From Bifiguratus adelaidae (Eukaryota; Mucoromycota; Endogonomycetes; Endogonales), in assembly GCA_002261195.1 (NCBI GenBank), contig MVBO01000047.1, forward strand, positions 32,012 to 96,011: a DNA stretch of 64,000 nt, in the 5' to 3' direction. The notes below the pieces were generated by a model. It had not been told where the DNA came from and made no database searches. It saw only the letters and a program-made list of their open reading frames with translations. Position 1 is the stretch's first letter. Every line of letters starts with the position of its first letter. The position numbers and the translations under genes are program-made. Positions 9,746-23,608 of the stretch are shown one piece after another.

Positions 9746-12700
9746 TCATGCCTCATCCTCATCCAAGAGGCTCTTTAGAGTCCGGACATTGGCAAGAGTG
9801 GTCCTCGCTTTCTGCACAGCAACAACTCTTTCTGCATCCTCCGGAAGACCGAGCCAGGTTGGCGGTTCACGTTCTGGCAGTTTCGAAACCCACGATGCGA
9901 ATTGATCCAGCTTGGTCGCTTCAGGTGCTGTCACTGGATGGTGACCCTGGCCATCTTCGACCAGAGCAAAATCAACATCATAACTGCGTGGTGTGAACAG
10001 TCGATCCACGAAGCTATTGAGGATACCTTGATCTTGATCCTCGTCAATTCTGCCTCCATATATACTGGCCTTGAGCATTGTCCGAATTGCGTCCCAAGGA
10101 ATTTTTTCCGGGGAGATGTTTGAGCGTTCGCCGGCAGCGTTGGCTAACCATACGTCGATCGTGGCTAACGCGCAATCCCAATCGGAATCGTTGAATTCAT
10201 AGACCTTTGTCCATCCCAAAGGCACATATCGCAGACGTTCTTGGATCACCGAATGTAGCCACGCCAATAGGAAATAGAGCCTTGACCGCTCAACAGGTGC
10301 ACGCGCGGAAGAATCAGTATTGATGCTTTTAAGCGAATCCTGCATGTTCGCCCTAATTCCCGGTGGTGGCTCAAACATAAGTACGCGTGACAGACGTAGA
10401 AGATTGCTCGGCACCTTGGGATTGGTTTCCATGGTCAAAAATAGCCGGAATTCGCTATGCGGTTTCATTCCATGAAGTCTCTTCTCGAGTTGACCCAGCC
10501 AGGCGGAGGAATAGTGGACATTTTTGAGGAGGACCCAAGTTCCACTTTTGCTCGCTGTCGCAATTGCTTGGTCTCCAAGGGCTAAACCTTCTGCAGAACC
10601 CATGGCGACGGACGTGCATGTCTTGTTCAGCTCCTTGACTAGGTTATCCACTCGATAGCTTGCATCGTATCCAGGAGCCGAACACAATACAATTGGTGTT
10701 GCGGCAGAGGTCTCCTTCAAGACAACATTCGCCAAATCCAATATGGACATGTCGTACAGATCGGCACCTAGGACCTTATTGACCCAAAGAGAAAGAGAAG
10801 CCGCCAACCGATCCGGTCGGAAGCTCCTGACCAGATTTGCATTGCGCACAGCGATAACGGTGGGGTTGTCGATACCTAGAGTACGGATATCAACAACACG
10901 AAAGTCAAACATGGAAGTGAAAATGACTTACCATCAGCGTCCAGGGCTGGAAGATTGTACTTTTCCGCGTTGTGAGTTGTGAGGAATTCCATCCACTCTG
11001 AATCATGCTCCTTAACATAAGAAAAAATGTTGCCATATCCTGAAAGGCGAGATATAAGCTCCAACCGTTGTGTTTCTTCAGAACTGGCACCCTCGTTATC
11101 GCGTGCAAACTTGCTTCGAGGAAGTGCCGGTGTTGATATCTCGTGATCGTCCAACAGTCTATCGTAATCAACTTCCAGTTGTGGGTCACCGCGTAATTTG
11201 ATGCGAGCGAGTAGCATCGCAAACATTATGTGGTCGTCGTGAAGGAGAGTAAGTGTTGTCCGCTGATAGGTTGTAAGGAAGAGATCAGAAAGGATAACCT
11301 GCAATCTGGCCTCGGAATCCTGGACATCTTTCAAATGCGGATTGTCGAGCAAGACTTTGTTGAAGATGGAATTGAAGAAGTCGAGGGAAAATTGATAAAA
11401 GTGATGGATGCTATCCAACTGCTCGAGTAAGAAGAAAATTGAACTGCATGCTCTGGCAAGCGGAGTATAGATTGCAGTTGTTTGCTCGACTTTCTGCACT
11501 ATACTGTCGGTATCTTCCATCTTGACGGTGACTTCCGCTGCCTCGCGTTTGAGACGTTCGAGAGTCTCGATCACTTTATCGTCATCAAGGATATTGCCCT
11601 TGGACTCATTCAATGCATTGAGCAAGGACTTCTCCAAGTGTCGTAGCTTGAGACGGAATTCTCCCTGCATCTTCATGAGAACAGTTCTTTGATGATCAAT
11701 GTCTGGACGTTCGGCCTTCAGGACCTTGTCGAGGCATTGACTTTGCAAGCTGCTTCTTGTCACTGTGAAGTTGACAAATGTAACTCTGCTGCATACATCT
11801 GGTGCAAAGATAACTGTAGGGTCTCGCGTCGTCAAGAACAAGTTGAACGAGGGCGAGAAATCGATGTCCTGGTTTCCAAGTCGAATAAGTACGCGACCTC
11901 CTGTGCGTCTAAGTTCCTTATTTAGAACCGCATTGAGAATGGGGTCAAGATGTTCGACGTCCTGTATAAGAATTGGATTGCCAAAACGGAGCGCAGATTC
12001 CAAATTCTTGAGGAAGGCATCGTCCAAGAAACTTGTGATCGTTAGCTTCCGTTCCTTGAATTGATTCACTAGATACGTGGTGGCTTGACCAGAGGGATCA
12101 ATGATCAATGGATACCTGTTGAATCGGCTAAGCATTACTGCATTCTCCACACAAAGGTCATCCGCTGGGAGAGCATTGTTTTGCCACAGCAGACGCTCAT
12201 CAGCAGTGGAGAGGTAATCTGTAAGCGACAACTCCGGTTTGAATTGAATTCCGGCCCGTCCCAGATGCTCCATCCATTTGCTAACGAGCTCGCTTCGATA
12301 ATGCTGATCAAAGTAGCCTGCGTACCCGAGGAAAGCGGCTGAAATGAGCACATCGCCAACAATAGTGCCCATGTGTTTCTCAAACGTCTGGCTCGTCTCT
12401 TCCCAACGCTCTTTTTCGGAAGACAGATCATTGATCAGCTGCAGACTCCGTTCAACCTTGGTCTTGACTCTTTCCATTTCCGTCTTGATGGCCTGAGTTT
12501 CACTGATGAGCACCGCATATTCGTCCTTATATCTTGCGATACTGGCTTCCAGCTCATTTAGCGTGACATCGAGATCCGCGGCCTTTTGTCTCGTCACCTC
12601 CGCACTTGAACTGAGCTGATCAACTTCCTGGCGAAGTGGTCCGACCTTGTCGAGAATCTCAGAGAAGTGAACTTGCGCAATCACCCACTTGCAAAGCGGC

Positions 12701-15700
12701 CCACAAGCCTTACTGGCCCGATTGACGATTTCGTATTCGAAGCTAGGATTGCTTAGATAAACGCGCTTCATTTGCTCTCGCAACTGGCGTGACATCTGTT
12801 TCTCCGTGTCGTAATTGATGATGCTAGCAATAAAATCATCTCGTCGGAGAATGCTTTGCACAGTCTTCCATCCGTCTATCTTGTGACCTAGTAGCGTGCA
12901 TACTGATTCCATGGCCAACTTGACCGCCTCAGGCGGGTTGCCCATAGACCTTACTTCAGTAAGATGCTGCTTCTTGATATTTCTGACACTATTTTGTGCC
13001 TCGGCAACCGCAGGTTCAGCGTTGGCGAGATCTTTCAGAACAATGGATCTTCTCTCCTCAATTTCTTTGTTTTGCTGTTCGAGATTTGCTTGAAATTCTA
13101 ACGACGCTGCACGTTTCTGTTCTGCTTCTTGCTGATCAGCCACCATTTTCTTGAGCTTCTCATTCGCTTCTGAATTTTTCGCCTCCAATTGAGTCTTCTT
13201 GACAGCCAAACTGTTGCGAAGTTCTTCAACCTTCACGACGGTAGAGTTGAGTTTGTCTAAGCCGATATTCAAGTGACGTTGCTGCTCCTCGAGATCTTCG
13301 CGCTTCTCATTAAATAATCGAACATAATGGTTGATGAAGTCAAGATAATGTCGAGGAGTAACAAAGCTTTTCGGGCGGTTGCGCGCCGTCAGTTTGGCGT
13401 TGACCTCGCGAAGGGATTGGTGTACGAAGACAAATGCATCAACGACTGCGTCACGATGAGGGAGAGGCATTTCCAAAGCTTTGTAAGCAAGTGGATAGTC
13501 TTGTGGACAACCGTACGAAGGTTGATCCAAATCTAAGCCTGCAGTAAATTCCTTGCCTACTTGGAAGAATGCTTGATCGGACCAATCTCCAAGCCAATCG
13601 AGCACGCAGCGATTGAACAAAGCAGGTGACGTAGCCGCACGAGACGTCAACCCCTCAGCAGGCGGATTCATTGTGAAAACGACATGCAAGTTGCGCATAA
13701 CCTGCTGAGTGAACCACTTGTAGAGTTCATCATTCGAATCCAGCATAACACCATCGCGCTGGGCGCCCTCTTTGCACTGTGTCATCAGTGTCGCATATTC
13801 GTCGCCTTCGAAGAGCCCCGGAACTTCTGCATTCGCCAGCAGAGTGTTCATACGTTCCAGGAAACCAGAGTCTAGCACGTTGGATTCATCCATGATGAAG
13901 CAAATCTTCTCACCCTTGCATCCCGCACGTCTCAGTACCGTACGCAAATCCTCATCGAAATCTGCTGCAGTGTATTTGTTATGTACCTTGATCTGGTACA
14001 CGCTGAGTCCGTTCATCCAAGCAACGAATCGCGATAGGGTCGTTTTGCCAGCTCCACTGACTCCAATCAGCAACAAATGACCTTGTGGTTGTCGGAAAAC
14101 TCGGTCGATACGAAGAACATGATCGAGAACGTCGTTGAACAACACCAGCTGAACGTCCAATTCTTCTTCGTAGAAAACCTTGAGACGAGCCTTGGCGTAA
14201 TCGCGAAGAATCTCCCTATCCACTGGCACGTAATTCTTTGACAACCAATTTGAAAATAGAATTGGTCGTGCAAGCGCCTCTTGGTGGTTGATGGTGGGGA
14301 AGTGTTGCTGAGCGATCGAATCTACTAATTCATCCGTCCAGCGCCGCTCTTCTTCTGTTACAAGCCGATCTTGGAACAACCGGAGAGCTTCGTGAGCCCA
14401 TACTCTGACCAAGCCTTCAACTGAGAGCATTTCTAAAGGTCGAATAGCTTCGAAAATACCTCTCACCCATCTCGTGAGTTCTCTTGGAGAATAAACATAA
14501 TGCGCTTGAGTTTCAACTGTGAAATGTGCTTGTGAGGCGAGATAAAATTCGACCATGGCTTCCGTGAGAGGTTCCGCATATCCACGTAACGGGGGCACGA
14601 CTTTGAGCAAAGCGCGATTGAAGGTCGAATAAATTTGCGTTAGGGACGTCCTGCCTGGGTAGTCAACCATCACTAAAGGCGCTTGGCGAAGAAATCTGTG
14701 ACTTAGAGGAACTCGTCCGGGATCAGTTGGCGGGTTGCAAGCGCCGACAAATTGTATTCGCTCCAACCTCACCCACGACTTGTCGGACGTTCTCCAAAAT
14801 CCATTGTTTTCCACCAATTGCCGCATGAAAGAAATGACTCTTTGTGTCCCGTATTTGTCAGTGGCCGGCAAGTTGATTTCGTCGCAAAACAAAACTAGCC
14901 AACGACCGATCATGGTAGGTGCCAGAATCACTCCGTTAGGAGTCCGTCGGTACTCGCAGTAATGCTCGAATGTCTTGAGAATCAGCTCTGGCGAAGTCGC
15001 AGAGGAAAAGTTGAGGCCCACCACTTCCATGTCTGGTAACTTTCGTAAGGCACTGAATAGCGTCATGGTCTTTCCTGAACCAGGTGGCCCGCACAATATG
15101 ATTGGCTTGTGTTCTGACAGCCAGGAATACAGTACTTCCTCGTGGCGCACCGTATCAACCGTAGGAATAATCATGTCTGCATCCGCGACCTTGTGAGTAT
15201 CAATCTCAACCGAAGGTACTTTGTTTTGCCATGGAACCCATTCGCAATTGCTAATTGCTACGTCGTAGTCAATAATCGATCCTTGGCTTGGGAGATCGAT
15301 GCTTGTAATGTTGCGAATAAATTCACCGAGCTCCTCTCGAAATTGCAGTCTCGCATCCCCAGTAAAACTCCACACCAGTGAGAACAACAACCGCTTCGAT
15401 ACGTATTGTTCTAGATGATCATTGGGCATTGGAAAGTCAGGATGCTGAGCGTTGTACTCCAGAACATTGCGGACTGTCTTATTTAGTAATGAAAACAATG
15501 TGCTAAGAGCGCGCATCCGAGTGAAGTCCATAATGTGCTCCATTGATTCAGCTCGCTGCAACACCTTATATGTCAAACAGTTGTCGCCAGTCATGTAGGG
15601 CGTCAGAACGGTGGCAATCGCACGTTGCACGCGAAGATTTGGCGAGTCGCTGGGGTCTGCAGTGTCTTTAGATCGCATTGGCAATTCGTCGTCTATATCG

Positions 15701-18700
15701 ACATCTGTCATGGCGACTGCCTTGATGTTACTGAGATAATTTTCCAACAACATGCGCACTTCCACAACATCGGAACTGAACCAGACCATGCCACATCTTG
15801 ACACAGTAGCGAGGGTGGCATACTTAAGTGTATCGACTTCAAACATGATGCGCACATTTGGGGGAAGATTTAGCCGTTCACCATTTGGCAATGTTAGAAG
15901 TTTGTTGTCGTCGAGCACACTACCTAGAGCTCAGCATCCTGTGAAGACAGATAGCAAGTGAGCTTACCTGTTCAGGTTTTCCACCCATTCAGGGTCGACA
16001 TCACCGTCAAAAACAATCCAATGACGTTTTGTGCTCTCGCCGCGGACGTTGTCAATGATTTTTCGAAGCGTGTGGGTAAACAGTCCGTCGGTCCATTCAC
16101 GGGTGGTAGGATCGAGCGTACCATATAATGCCTCCTTTGATATCGCCTTGGGATCGATACTGTACGAAACTCCTTCGACGCCTTCGACTTTTTCCAGAGC
16201 TTTCAATAGTATCTTCCAGGCCGACGATTTACCTGAACCGGACGGTCCCACCATCATCAAGCCGTGATGAATGTTCTGTATTTGGTACAGTTGAATGACT
16301 TTGTCCATCCAGACATTGTCATACGCAAAATGTTGTTCCTCGCAGATTGTTCGAAGAGCGTCTCTTAGATCCTTCAGTTCCAGCGGGACGTATTCGACTC
16401 CGGGGAACACCTCCGTGAGAAGCTGATTCAAGATTGGGATATCTTCTGCTACCAGTTTGGGTACCAACGTTTCTTGCACACTTTGAATTAAGATCTGATC
16501 TTCCGTTATATCGGCGATGTTGGTCTCTTGATTGGCGTCCGCATTGTCGCTCGCTTGCTTGAGTGCGCTTACAATACGGTCTCGCTTCAGATTACCCGCA
16601 CTCAACAATACACTTTTTAGAGCTCGAAGACCGAAATCGTAATGAGACTGTGGCGACAACTTCTCTGCACACATGTTGAAGAATGGCACAACTTTCGAAG
16701 CGAGCAAGTCACCGGTCCGGAATCCTTGAGAGTAAAGAACCACTTGAGCGATGAGTTGACGGTCGGGCTTCGTCATTGCGATGCTTCTGAAGAGCTTCTT
16801 CAAGTTGTCGGGCAAGTTGGATCGACCAGCATATCCAGGATTCATGGTAATAAATATACCGGTATCAGCATTTAAGCGAATTTGCTTGCCGAGCAATTCG
16901 ATCTCATGGTTTGCCTTGCCGACTCCCGTTCGGAGTCCCACTTGTATAGTCTGCACCTGCTGCGATACGGCAGAGAGAATTCGTTCCTCCAAACGGTTGA
17001 ACTCATCGAAGCATCCCCAGGCGCCAACTTGGCATAAACCAACAAAGATTCGTCCCATGGCTTTGAAGTCAAAAGTTTCATCGCAACAGAATACGAGCAC
17101 AAAGCGGCCAAGTTGTACGCCAAGAGCTTTCACGGATTCAGTTTTACCAGTACCCGCAGGGCCAAAGGGTGATCCACCAAGACGATTTTCCAAAGCATGT
17201 GTGAGTGTTAAGTAGCAACGGTCTGTAAGCGGCGTTTGCACGATGCGATCAGGAATGCCAAGGTACTCAAAGCCGTAGAGGAACGAGGCATTGCCCATCC
17301 TGATTTGCAAGCGTTCCTCTAGGGTTTCGGCCATTGTGAAATAGAACCGCATCTGCGATAGCCACGTGAAACTGTGCAAGATCACGCTACCAGTCCCGGG
17401 TAAGGCAGCAAGAACATTTCTCTCGTGGACCAGCTCTGTGATCAAGTGCTCGCATTTTTTTCGCATGATCGGTGTTAATTCGGTGAGTACAGCATCAGCC
17501 AAGATTGCGAGCTGTTCTTCCACGAGTCGAATTATGTTCGCAAGTTGATTCGCATTCGTATCTTGTTTCGTAAGACCCATTTCAGTGAAATGTGTCCAGG
17601 CGGCTTGGACTGTGAGAACGACAAGCTGTGCGGGATGCTTGTCCATCCAAGCAAGATAAGCGTCTTTATCCAGCTTCGTTTCGTTGAATATGGTATTCAA
17701 TTCCGCAACGGCTTCCGTAAGTAATTGCGCCAGCGTTCGCTTCATTTCTCGCTCGACTAGTGACAACCAATCGTTCACCTTGGGGTGGTCGATGATTGAG
17801 AATTGATTCTTGAACAACACAATTTCGCCCTCCCGTGAGGATATACCAGTAATAAATATACCATCGTCGTCCAGTAAGATATTTGCAATTCCAGCAAACA
17901 TCTTTTTGAAATGTTTCTGGATACGAGGTATCTCTTTGCTATTACCAATGATCTCCAGCAGATCCTCGTCACCGACGAAGTAGAACCGGGGAAATGCCGC
18001 TCTTTCTCGTTCGAGGTATTCTCCTAGTGCCTTCTGAATTTTGCTGAGCAGATCTGCTAGTCTCTCCAATGACTTTTGAACATTGGGAATCGCCATTACG
18101 TCAAGAATAAAAGGAGACTTGTACACTTTCTTCATGACCGCTAGGAACTCGGAATTGATGTTTTGGAACCTCGACGTTTCCACCGGTAAAAGGTGCTTGA
18201 TGTCCGTGTTGCCACTGAATATGCCCTCCAGGTAGACCCACTGGCGTTGTACGTCAATCCATACGTCGAAGAGGACATGCATTCGGTTAAGCTTGTCTTC
18301 CCAAGATGATGCATCCTCCTCAAACACCTTGTAGTATGGCGAAAGTCTCATTGCCGTCAAAGAGTTGATGTTCTCTCCACATTTTTGGAAGAGGTCATCC
18401 CAGTTCTTAATCAAACGACACTTGTTCTGATAGTTGGTGAGCTCAAGCACGTAATTTGTCCATGTGTCCTTGACTTGACGAAGAAATTCTTCCAGAGCCA
18501 TTTCGCCTTGAGCTTGAATTACTACATCTTTGACAATCTGTTCGTTGCGTTTCAGATCGATATCCCAAAGATGTCCGACCGTCATTTCCGAGAAGGTGAA
18601 ACGTCCGTCAACTCGCAATCCTTTGAGCAACTGCTTCCAATGACGTTCTCTCAAGGCATCAGATTTGAGGTCGGTCAGGAGGGTGTTCACTTTGACATAA

Positions 18701-21700
18701 TCTCGCAAAGTATTCTGAACGTGTTCGAATGCTGCATATGACCGCATACGGTTGGGCATTTCCTTCGTGCTGGCTAGCAGTCCATCCAAGCTCTGACGTA
18801 TTTTCCGCGGAACGACGATAGACCATAATGTATCGCGCAGATCATTGATGTTCTCCCAAATGCCGGAGAGGGCTGTCCATACCGACTTGAGGTCCCGCAG
18901 TTCTTCCAATAGCGGCTCGAGGTTTCGGTCTTGTGTCGTTTCGAGGTCTAACGCTTCCTTGGCTCGACTGAGCATGTCGTGGCTCTGTTTAAGTCGCTCC
19001 ACCCGACCTTCAAAAACATTTAAGGTATTAATAGCATTATCCGGCTTGACATCGCCTTGAACTGGCTTTGTCTTCTCCCACTCGGCGGACAGTTCCCTGA
19101 TTTTGCTTTCTATAAGCTTGTCCTCGGCAAGGATCTTGAGCTGAAGGCCAGCGATTTGCTCTTGAATAGCATTGTTCTTGCGATTGAGAATTTCATTGAA
19201 GGCACTCCATTCGCCGTTGATGTGGTCGAAATACATCCAGTCCTGTGGAAACTGATATCGTTGACGCTCCAGTACTTTTTGCCCTTGACCAAACAATTCA
19301 ACCTCTACCGTCCACTTCTCCATTTTGCGCTTCAGATCTTGAACAAAGGTGATAATGGCCACAGCTTCAGCTGTCGAATTGCTATCAAGACTTTGTTGCT
19401 CCAGTTCAAGTCGGCTTTTGGAAATGGCAGAGTGAAAGTCGCGCATAGAGGTGCCAAGTAGTCCCCCAAAGCGATTCAGGATCTCGCGTTGCCATTGATC
19501 GTACTTTGCGTTCACCTTGGATTGCACCTGCTCGTAGTCTATCACAATTGGTCCAAAAGATTGTTCGGTTTCCGAATTGTCAAACGTGCTGCGAGCCTTC
19601 TTGATCTCAGCCAAGATTTGCTGCCACTTGGCCAAGTCTTCACCGAGTATGTTGAAGACTTGCGTAGCCTCGAGATCCCACAATGACTGATACCGTAACC
19701 AAATATTCACGTACTTGCTGACCTCCTGAACCTTGTCCTCGAGCATCGTGTATACATTCCGCAAGTTGACGTCCTCAACATGCGTTAGGAGCGAGGCAAA
19801 AGTAGGGATGTCTTGTTCTATAACGTCCACCCTGAGACCATCCTCATATCGAGAGCTTTTGATGCGTGGAAGGTGGCAGACGATTGCTAGCCATGAGTGA
19901 AGTTGTCGGTACCATTCGGCACGCGCGTGCTCGATCGGTGGATCTAGGAACATGATCTGATCTTTGATGCGAATCTCGTGAACGACGGGTTTAAGTTCGA
20001 CTTCGAGAAGCTTTGCGTTCAATATATCTTTGTCGTCCTTGCCTCGATTATCCGAGCGCCGCTTGCGCTTCGCATTGGAACGAGTCTCCTTTTGTGCGTC
20101 CTCAACGTTGCCGGCAAAGGCTTGCGCCCACGCATCGATTGCGGACTGAAGACGATCAAGGAGACACTCTTCTATACGCTGGTCCACTGTAGCAGACCAT
20201 TGCTCGAGATTGGAATAACCTTCGAGATTCAACTTGTCAACGATTCTTTGTATGCTTTCCAAGTGTTCGGTAAAGCTCTCTTTGCTGTATGGACAGGTTT
20301 GAAGATCCTCCAAGATTGTGCCTATCTCTGCTGAATAGCCAATTAAAGCGTCGACCTTATCTTGGAATATGGAAACTACGCTTGCAAATTCGCGCACAAA
20401 CATGACATGTCTGTTCTCTCGCGCATCCAGGTTCTGATCCGAGAAATAGGAGGCATATCGATTATGCGAGTCATAGGCGTTGACGAAGTAATCCCACCGC
20501 AGATTCATGCCCTTGTTGATCATCGTTTGCACATCGTTCCTACAGTCTGCGACAAGCATCGCGATATCCCTGTGCTGATTGACACGATGTAGTGTCTGAG
20601 AGAAAGAGCGAACAGCATCCATGAGACTGACAGCGTAGGGATAAACGCGCTTCGCATCTTTGGCGACGTTGACGATGGTATGCGGTACTTGAAACCCAAG
20701 CCAAACGAGGTTTCGGACCTCTTTGAACAACGTGATGATTTGACCATCGAAGTTGACGCCCAATTGCAATGCTCCACCTTGCGCACGATTTTTGGTAATC
20801 TCAAATAGTCGTCCGGAAACTGACAGATCCTTCTTTGCAATGTCCTGTAGCCAATTTTCGTAAATTTGGCGCGTGTCGAGCTTCTTGCGGAAACTGTTGG
20901 ATTCAGCTTGGAGCTTTTGACCTTCCGAATATAGCTCCCAACCTTTGCCAAGGACGTCCTCGACCCGTTTCATGTATAGGTTCAATTGGCGTTCGATTTG
21001 TCGAGCCCAAATGATTGCACCGGAAATAGGTGGAATGTCGCGAAGTTGAGACATGTGATATGCTTCCGAATTCCGATATTGCTGCTTGAACTTTTCGTGC
21101 AGCTTCCGAATGTCCTCTTTGACGCTATCGATGAGTTGCGTCTGGTATTCTTGGATAGCCCCGCGAATCTGCGAGAGTGTCAATTAAAGAAAGTGGAAGC
21201 AATAACAGAGAGCCGCCGTACCTTGGGACGCACAAAAAGCGCGTTGAATTTCGAGAACACACGAAACATTTCGCTCGCATTTCTTGCAGTTCCAAGACGA
21301 TCGCGTAAGCGAGCAATGATTTGATTCTCTACGCGCGCAACACGGTCGTTGTAGTTGGCTTCCTTATCAACCCAGATTTCCGTGCCTTCCGGAGACACAT
21401 CCAAAACGTCGATATCCTTCATGATACTATATGCAGCCTTGACTTCTTCGACAGCATTAACATCGCTGACGCTGAGCATCTCTTCTTCGTTCGCGACCTC
21501 AGAACCGTTCACAATGTGAGCTTTGGTGCCTTTTGGAGCGCTCATGACCTTCACAATAGTCTGGTATAATTGCTCGTGTTGCTTTCTGAATGCCCGAACG
21601 AAGAGTATGCGTTCCTGAAGCTTGGCGTGCGCTGGTTTGATCTTGATAGGCAGAAACTTCTCAGATCTCTTTCGCGTCACTTCGCGTGCAACATTAGTGA

Positions 21701-23263
21701 ATTCTTTGAGCTGCTCGTCCCAGGTGCGGAACACTTCCTCAGCTCCAGCTGCTGCGCTCTCAAAGTCATTGTACTCCATATACATCAGTCGACGATTACC
21801 CATGACCTTGAGCATTTGCTCATTAAGGTCACGAGAGATGGCTTCCACCAATGGAAGCGCTCGCCGAATCGGATATGGCGACAGACGCAGCTTTTTGTTG
21901 AGGTGACTGAAAATGAGCAGAATTGATTCACGCAGTTTCTCGAGGTCAGTGGCAGACAAAAGCTCGTTCAGGGGAAAGTCTCGCATGAGTTGATTGTACT
22001 TGTGAACTGTATAGGATGTAGGTGAGAAATAACTGTCCTGAGTGTGGTGGATTCCCTTTACCTTTCTCGTTTGCTTCTTTCAAGCCGGTATCGGCAATGA
22101 AACTGACAGTGGCATGAAATCGTTTCGCATGCCTCAAGATATCCATCGTGAGCACTAAATCCATGCGTCAGTGATAACGTTGTTCACCATTGCACTGTTC
22201 TGCTATCGTACCGATGCTATCCGACCTCAATTGTTCGTCAATCTGCTCCAAGGCTTTTTCCATGGACAGCCAAAAGTTGATCTCTTGCGTAGCTGTGCCA
22301 CTTGCGGGATCGCGACTAAGTTTGGTCACCTTCTGAATTTCTTTTACCCAGGATTTAACATCGTTCTGAAGGCGATTCAACAATCCGGAGTCGGTAAGCA
22401 GAGCAGGATCGATATCATCCACAGTGGCGCGTCGACCTTCGGCCTGGCACTATTGATTGTTCGCACGTTAGTAATTATCGCACAGCATGCTAACTGCATT
22501 AGCCTCACCTTATCGACGGCTCGTTGGACAACAGGATGGATCGTCAGAGCAACATCTGGAATTTCCACATTCTGTTGCAGATGTAACAAGGATAGTTCGA
22601 GCTCTGCAATTTTCCGCTTCGCCATTGGTATCCCCATCTTGTTATCCTCTGTCTTTCCCTTCTGCACGTCCACATTCTTAATTGCTTTCGAACCGATATA
22701 AGCTTCAAAGTAAGGTGAGACTGCCAAGTGAATATAGCTATGTAATGCCTCATAGGGCGACGAGACACCGCCTTCATTAGCTCCAGCGAGTCCAGGTAGA
22801 TTGATAAATTGTAGTTGATATTGTAAGGGACGAGACGGGTCCAAGGTAGGGGAACGTTTGATAAGCACAAGAGATCCAACATGTTGTGGAGTGAAGGATA
22901 GTTCTTGCGATACCGAATAACTGTATGCCTCCGTCGCTGCGTTTGCATCATCTATTCGAGTCATGGTCAGTTATTTTCTGCAGTCTCGTGGCCATCTTGA
23001 GCCTTACCAGCAGCACCGTCGTCAAGCGTAAACGCCTCCTTGATCACGTAAAGGACAGGTGCTGACGCATCGTTAGCGAACCGTTTACACGTCTCTGTGG
23101 TATCTTCAGTAAATAGAGTGGCTGCCAAATCCTCCAAAGACGCGCCGAACACCAAGGGTAATAAGTCTCGCAGGTAGAGCTCGAGCTTCCTTGGGTCGAA
23201 GGATCCCAAAAGATCCGGTGTCGGGGACGGTGACTGCACCGACAACGGTGCTTCAACCTCCAT
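9746..23263 (-). CDS. DYN1: Cytoplasmic dynein 1 heavy chain
   Basis: This is the minus-end-directed microtubule motor subunit for nuclear and organelle transport. Eight exons (23263-23008, 22951-22509, 22449-22212, 22154-22062, 22006-21222, 21168-15968, 15919-10932, 10875-9746) sum to 13134 nt, exactly 4377 codons plus stop. The N-terminal dimerisation/tail region comes first, then the linker, then a ring with four intact P-loops: AAA1 [10 protein letters not shown] (~residue 1940), AAA2 GPSGSGKSS (~2250), AAA3 GPPGSGKTM (~2615), AAA4 GVSGAGKTT (~2955). The coiled-coil stalk with its microtubule-binding tip lies at about 13260-12480, followed by AAA5, AAA6 and the C-terminal domain ending SLLDEDEA. 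Motifs such as [16 protein letters not shown] and [14 protein letters not shown] are those of cytoplasmic rather than axonemal dyneins. Introns are concentrated in the first 2 kb of coding sequence. Confidence 0.97.
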
Positions 23264-23608
23264 GACCTTTCTTCGTATAGTCCCAAGATATATGCTAGGT
23301 ATTCCTAGGCTAAAGGTGCATATAGGATGGAGAACCTACAGATGGCAACCTCACGCGCCTAATCGCCTTTTCGCCCTGAAGCAATTTGCTGTTTTCCTTT
23401 TTCGTCGATTTTATGAGACTGGCTTGTGTACAGTGTAGAAGGGACAAGAATATGACCTTTATGAGCATCGTATGTATGTAAATTGCGGTATCTGATCAGG
23501 ACGCGTATAACAACATATTGAGGAACCGACCTCAGGATTCTCTACTTGATATTACACATAATCTTTCCGGGGAAAGTTGGATAATGAGGTCAGATGCTTT
23601 GCAATCGT
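23264..23608. other. Intergenic spacer between DHCR7 stop and dynein start
   Basis: These 345 bp hold the dynein promoter and the DHCR7 3' end, both genes running on the minus strand. I see no further ORF with coding character and no distinctive repeat. Confidence 0.5.

Noticed and set aside
9746-23263. Many plus-strand open frames of 60-150 codons opposite the dynein gene
   Set aside because: They are antisense shadows of one well-supported coding sequence, with no family similarity or splice pattern of their own.
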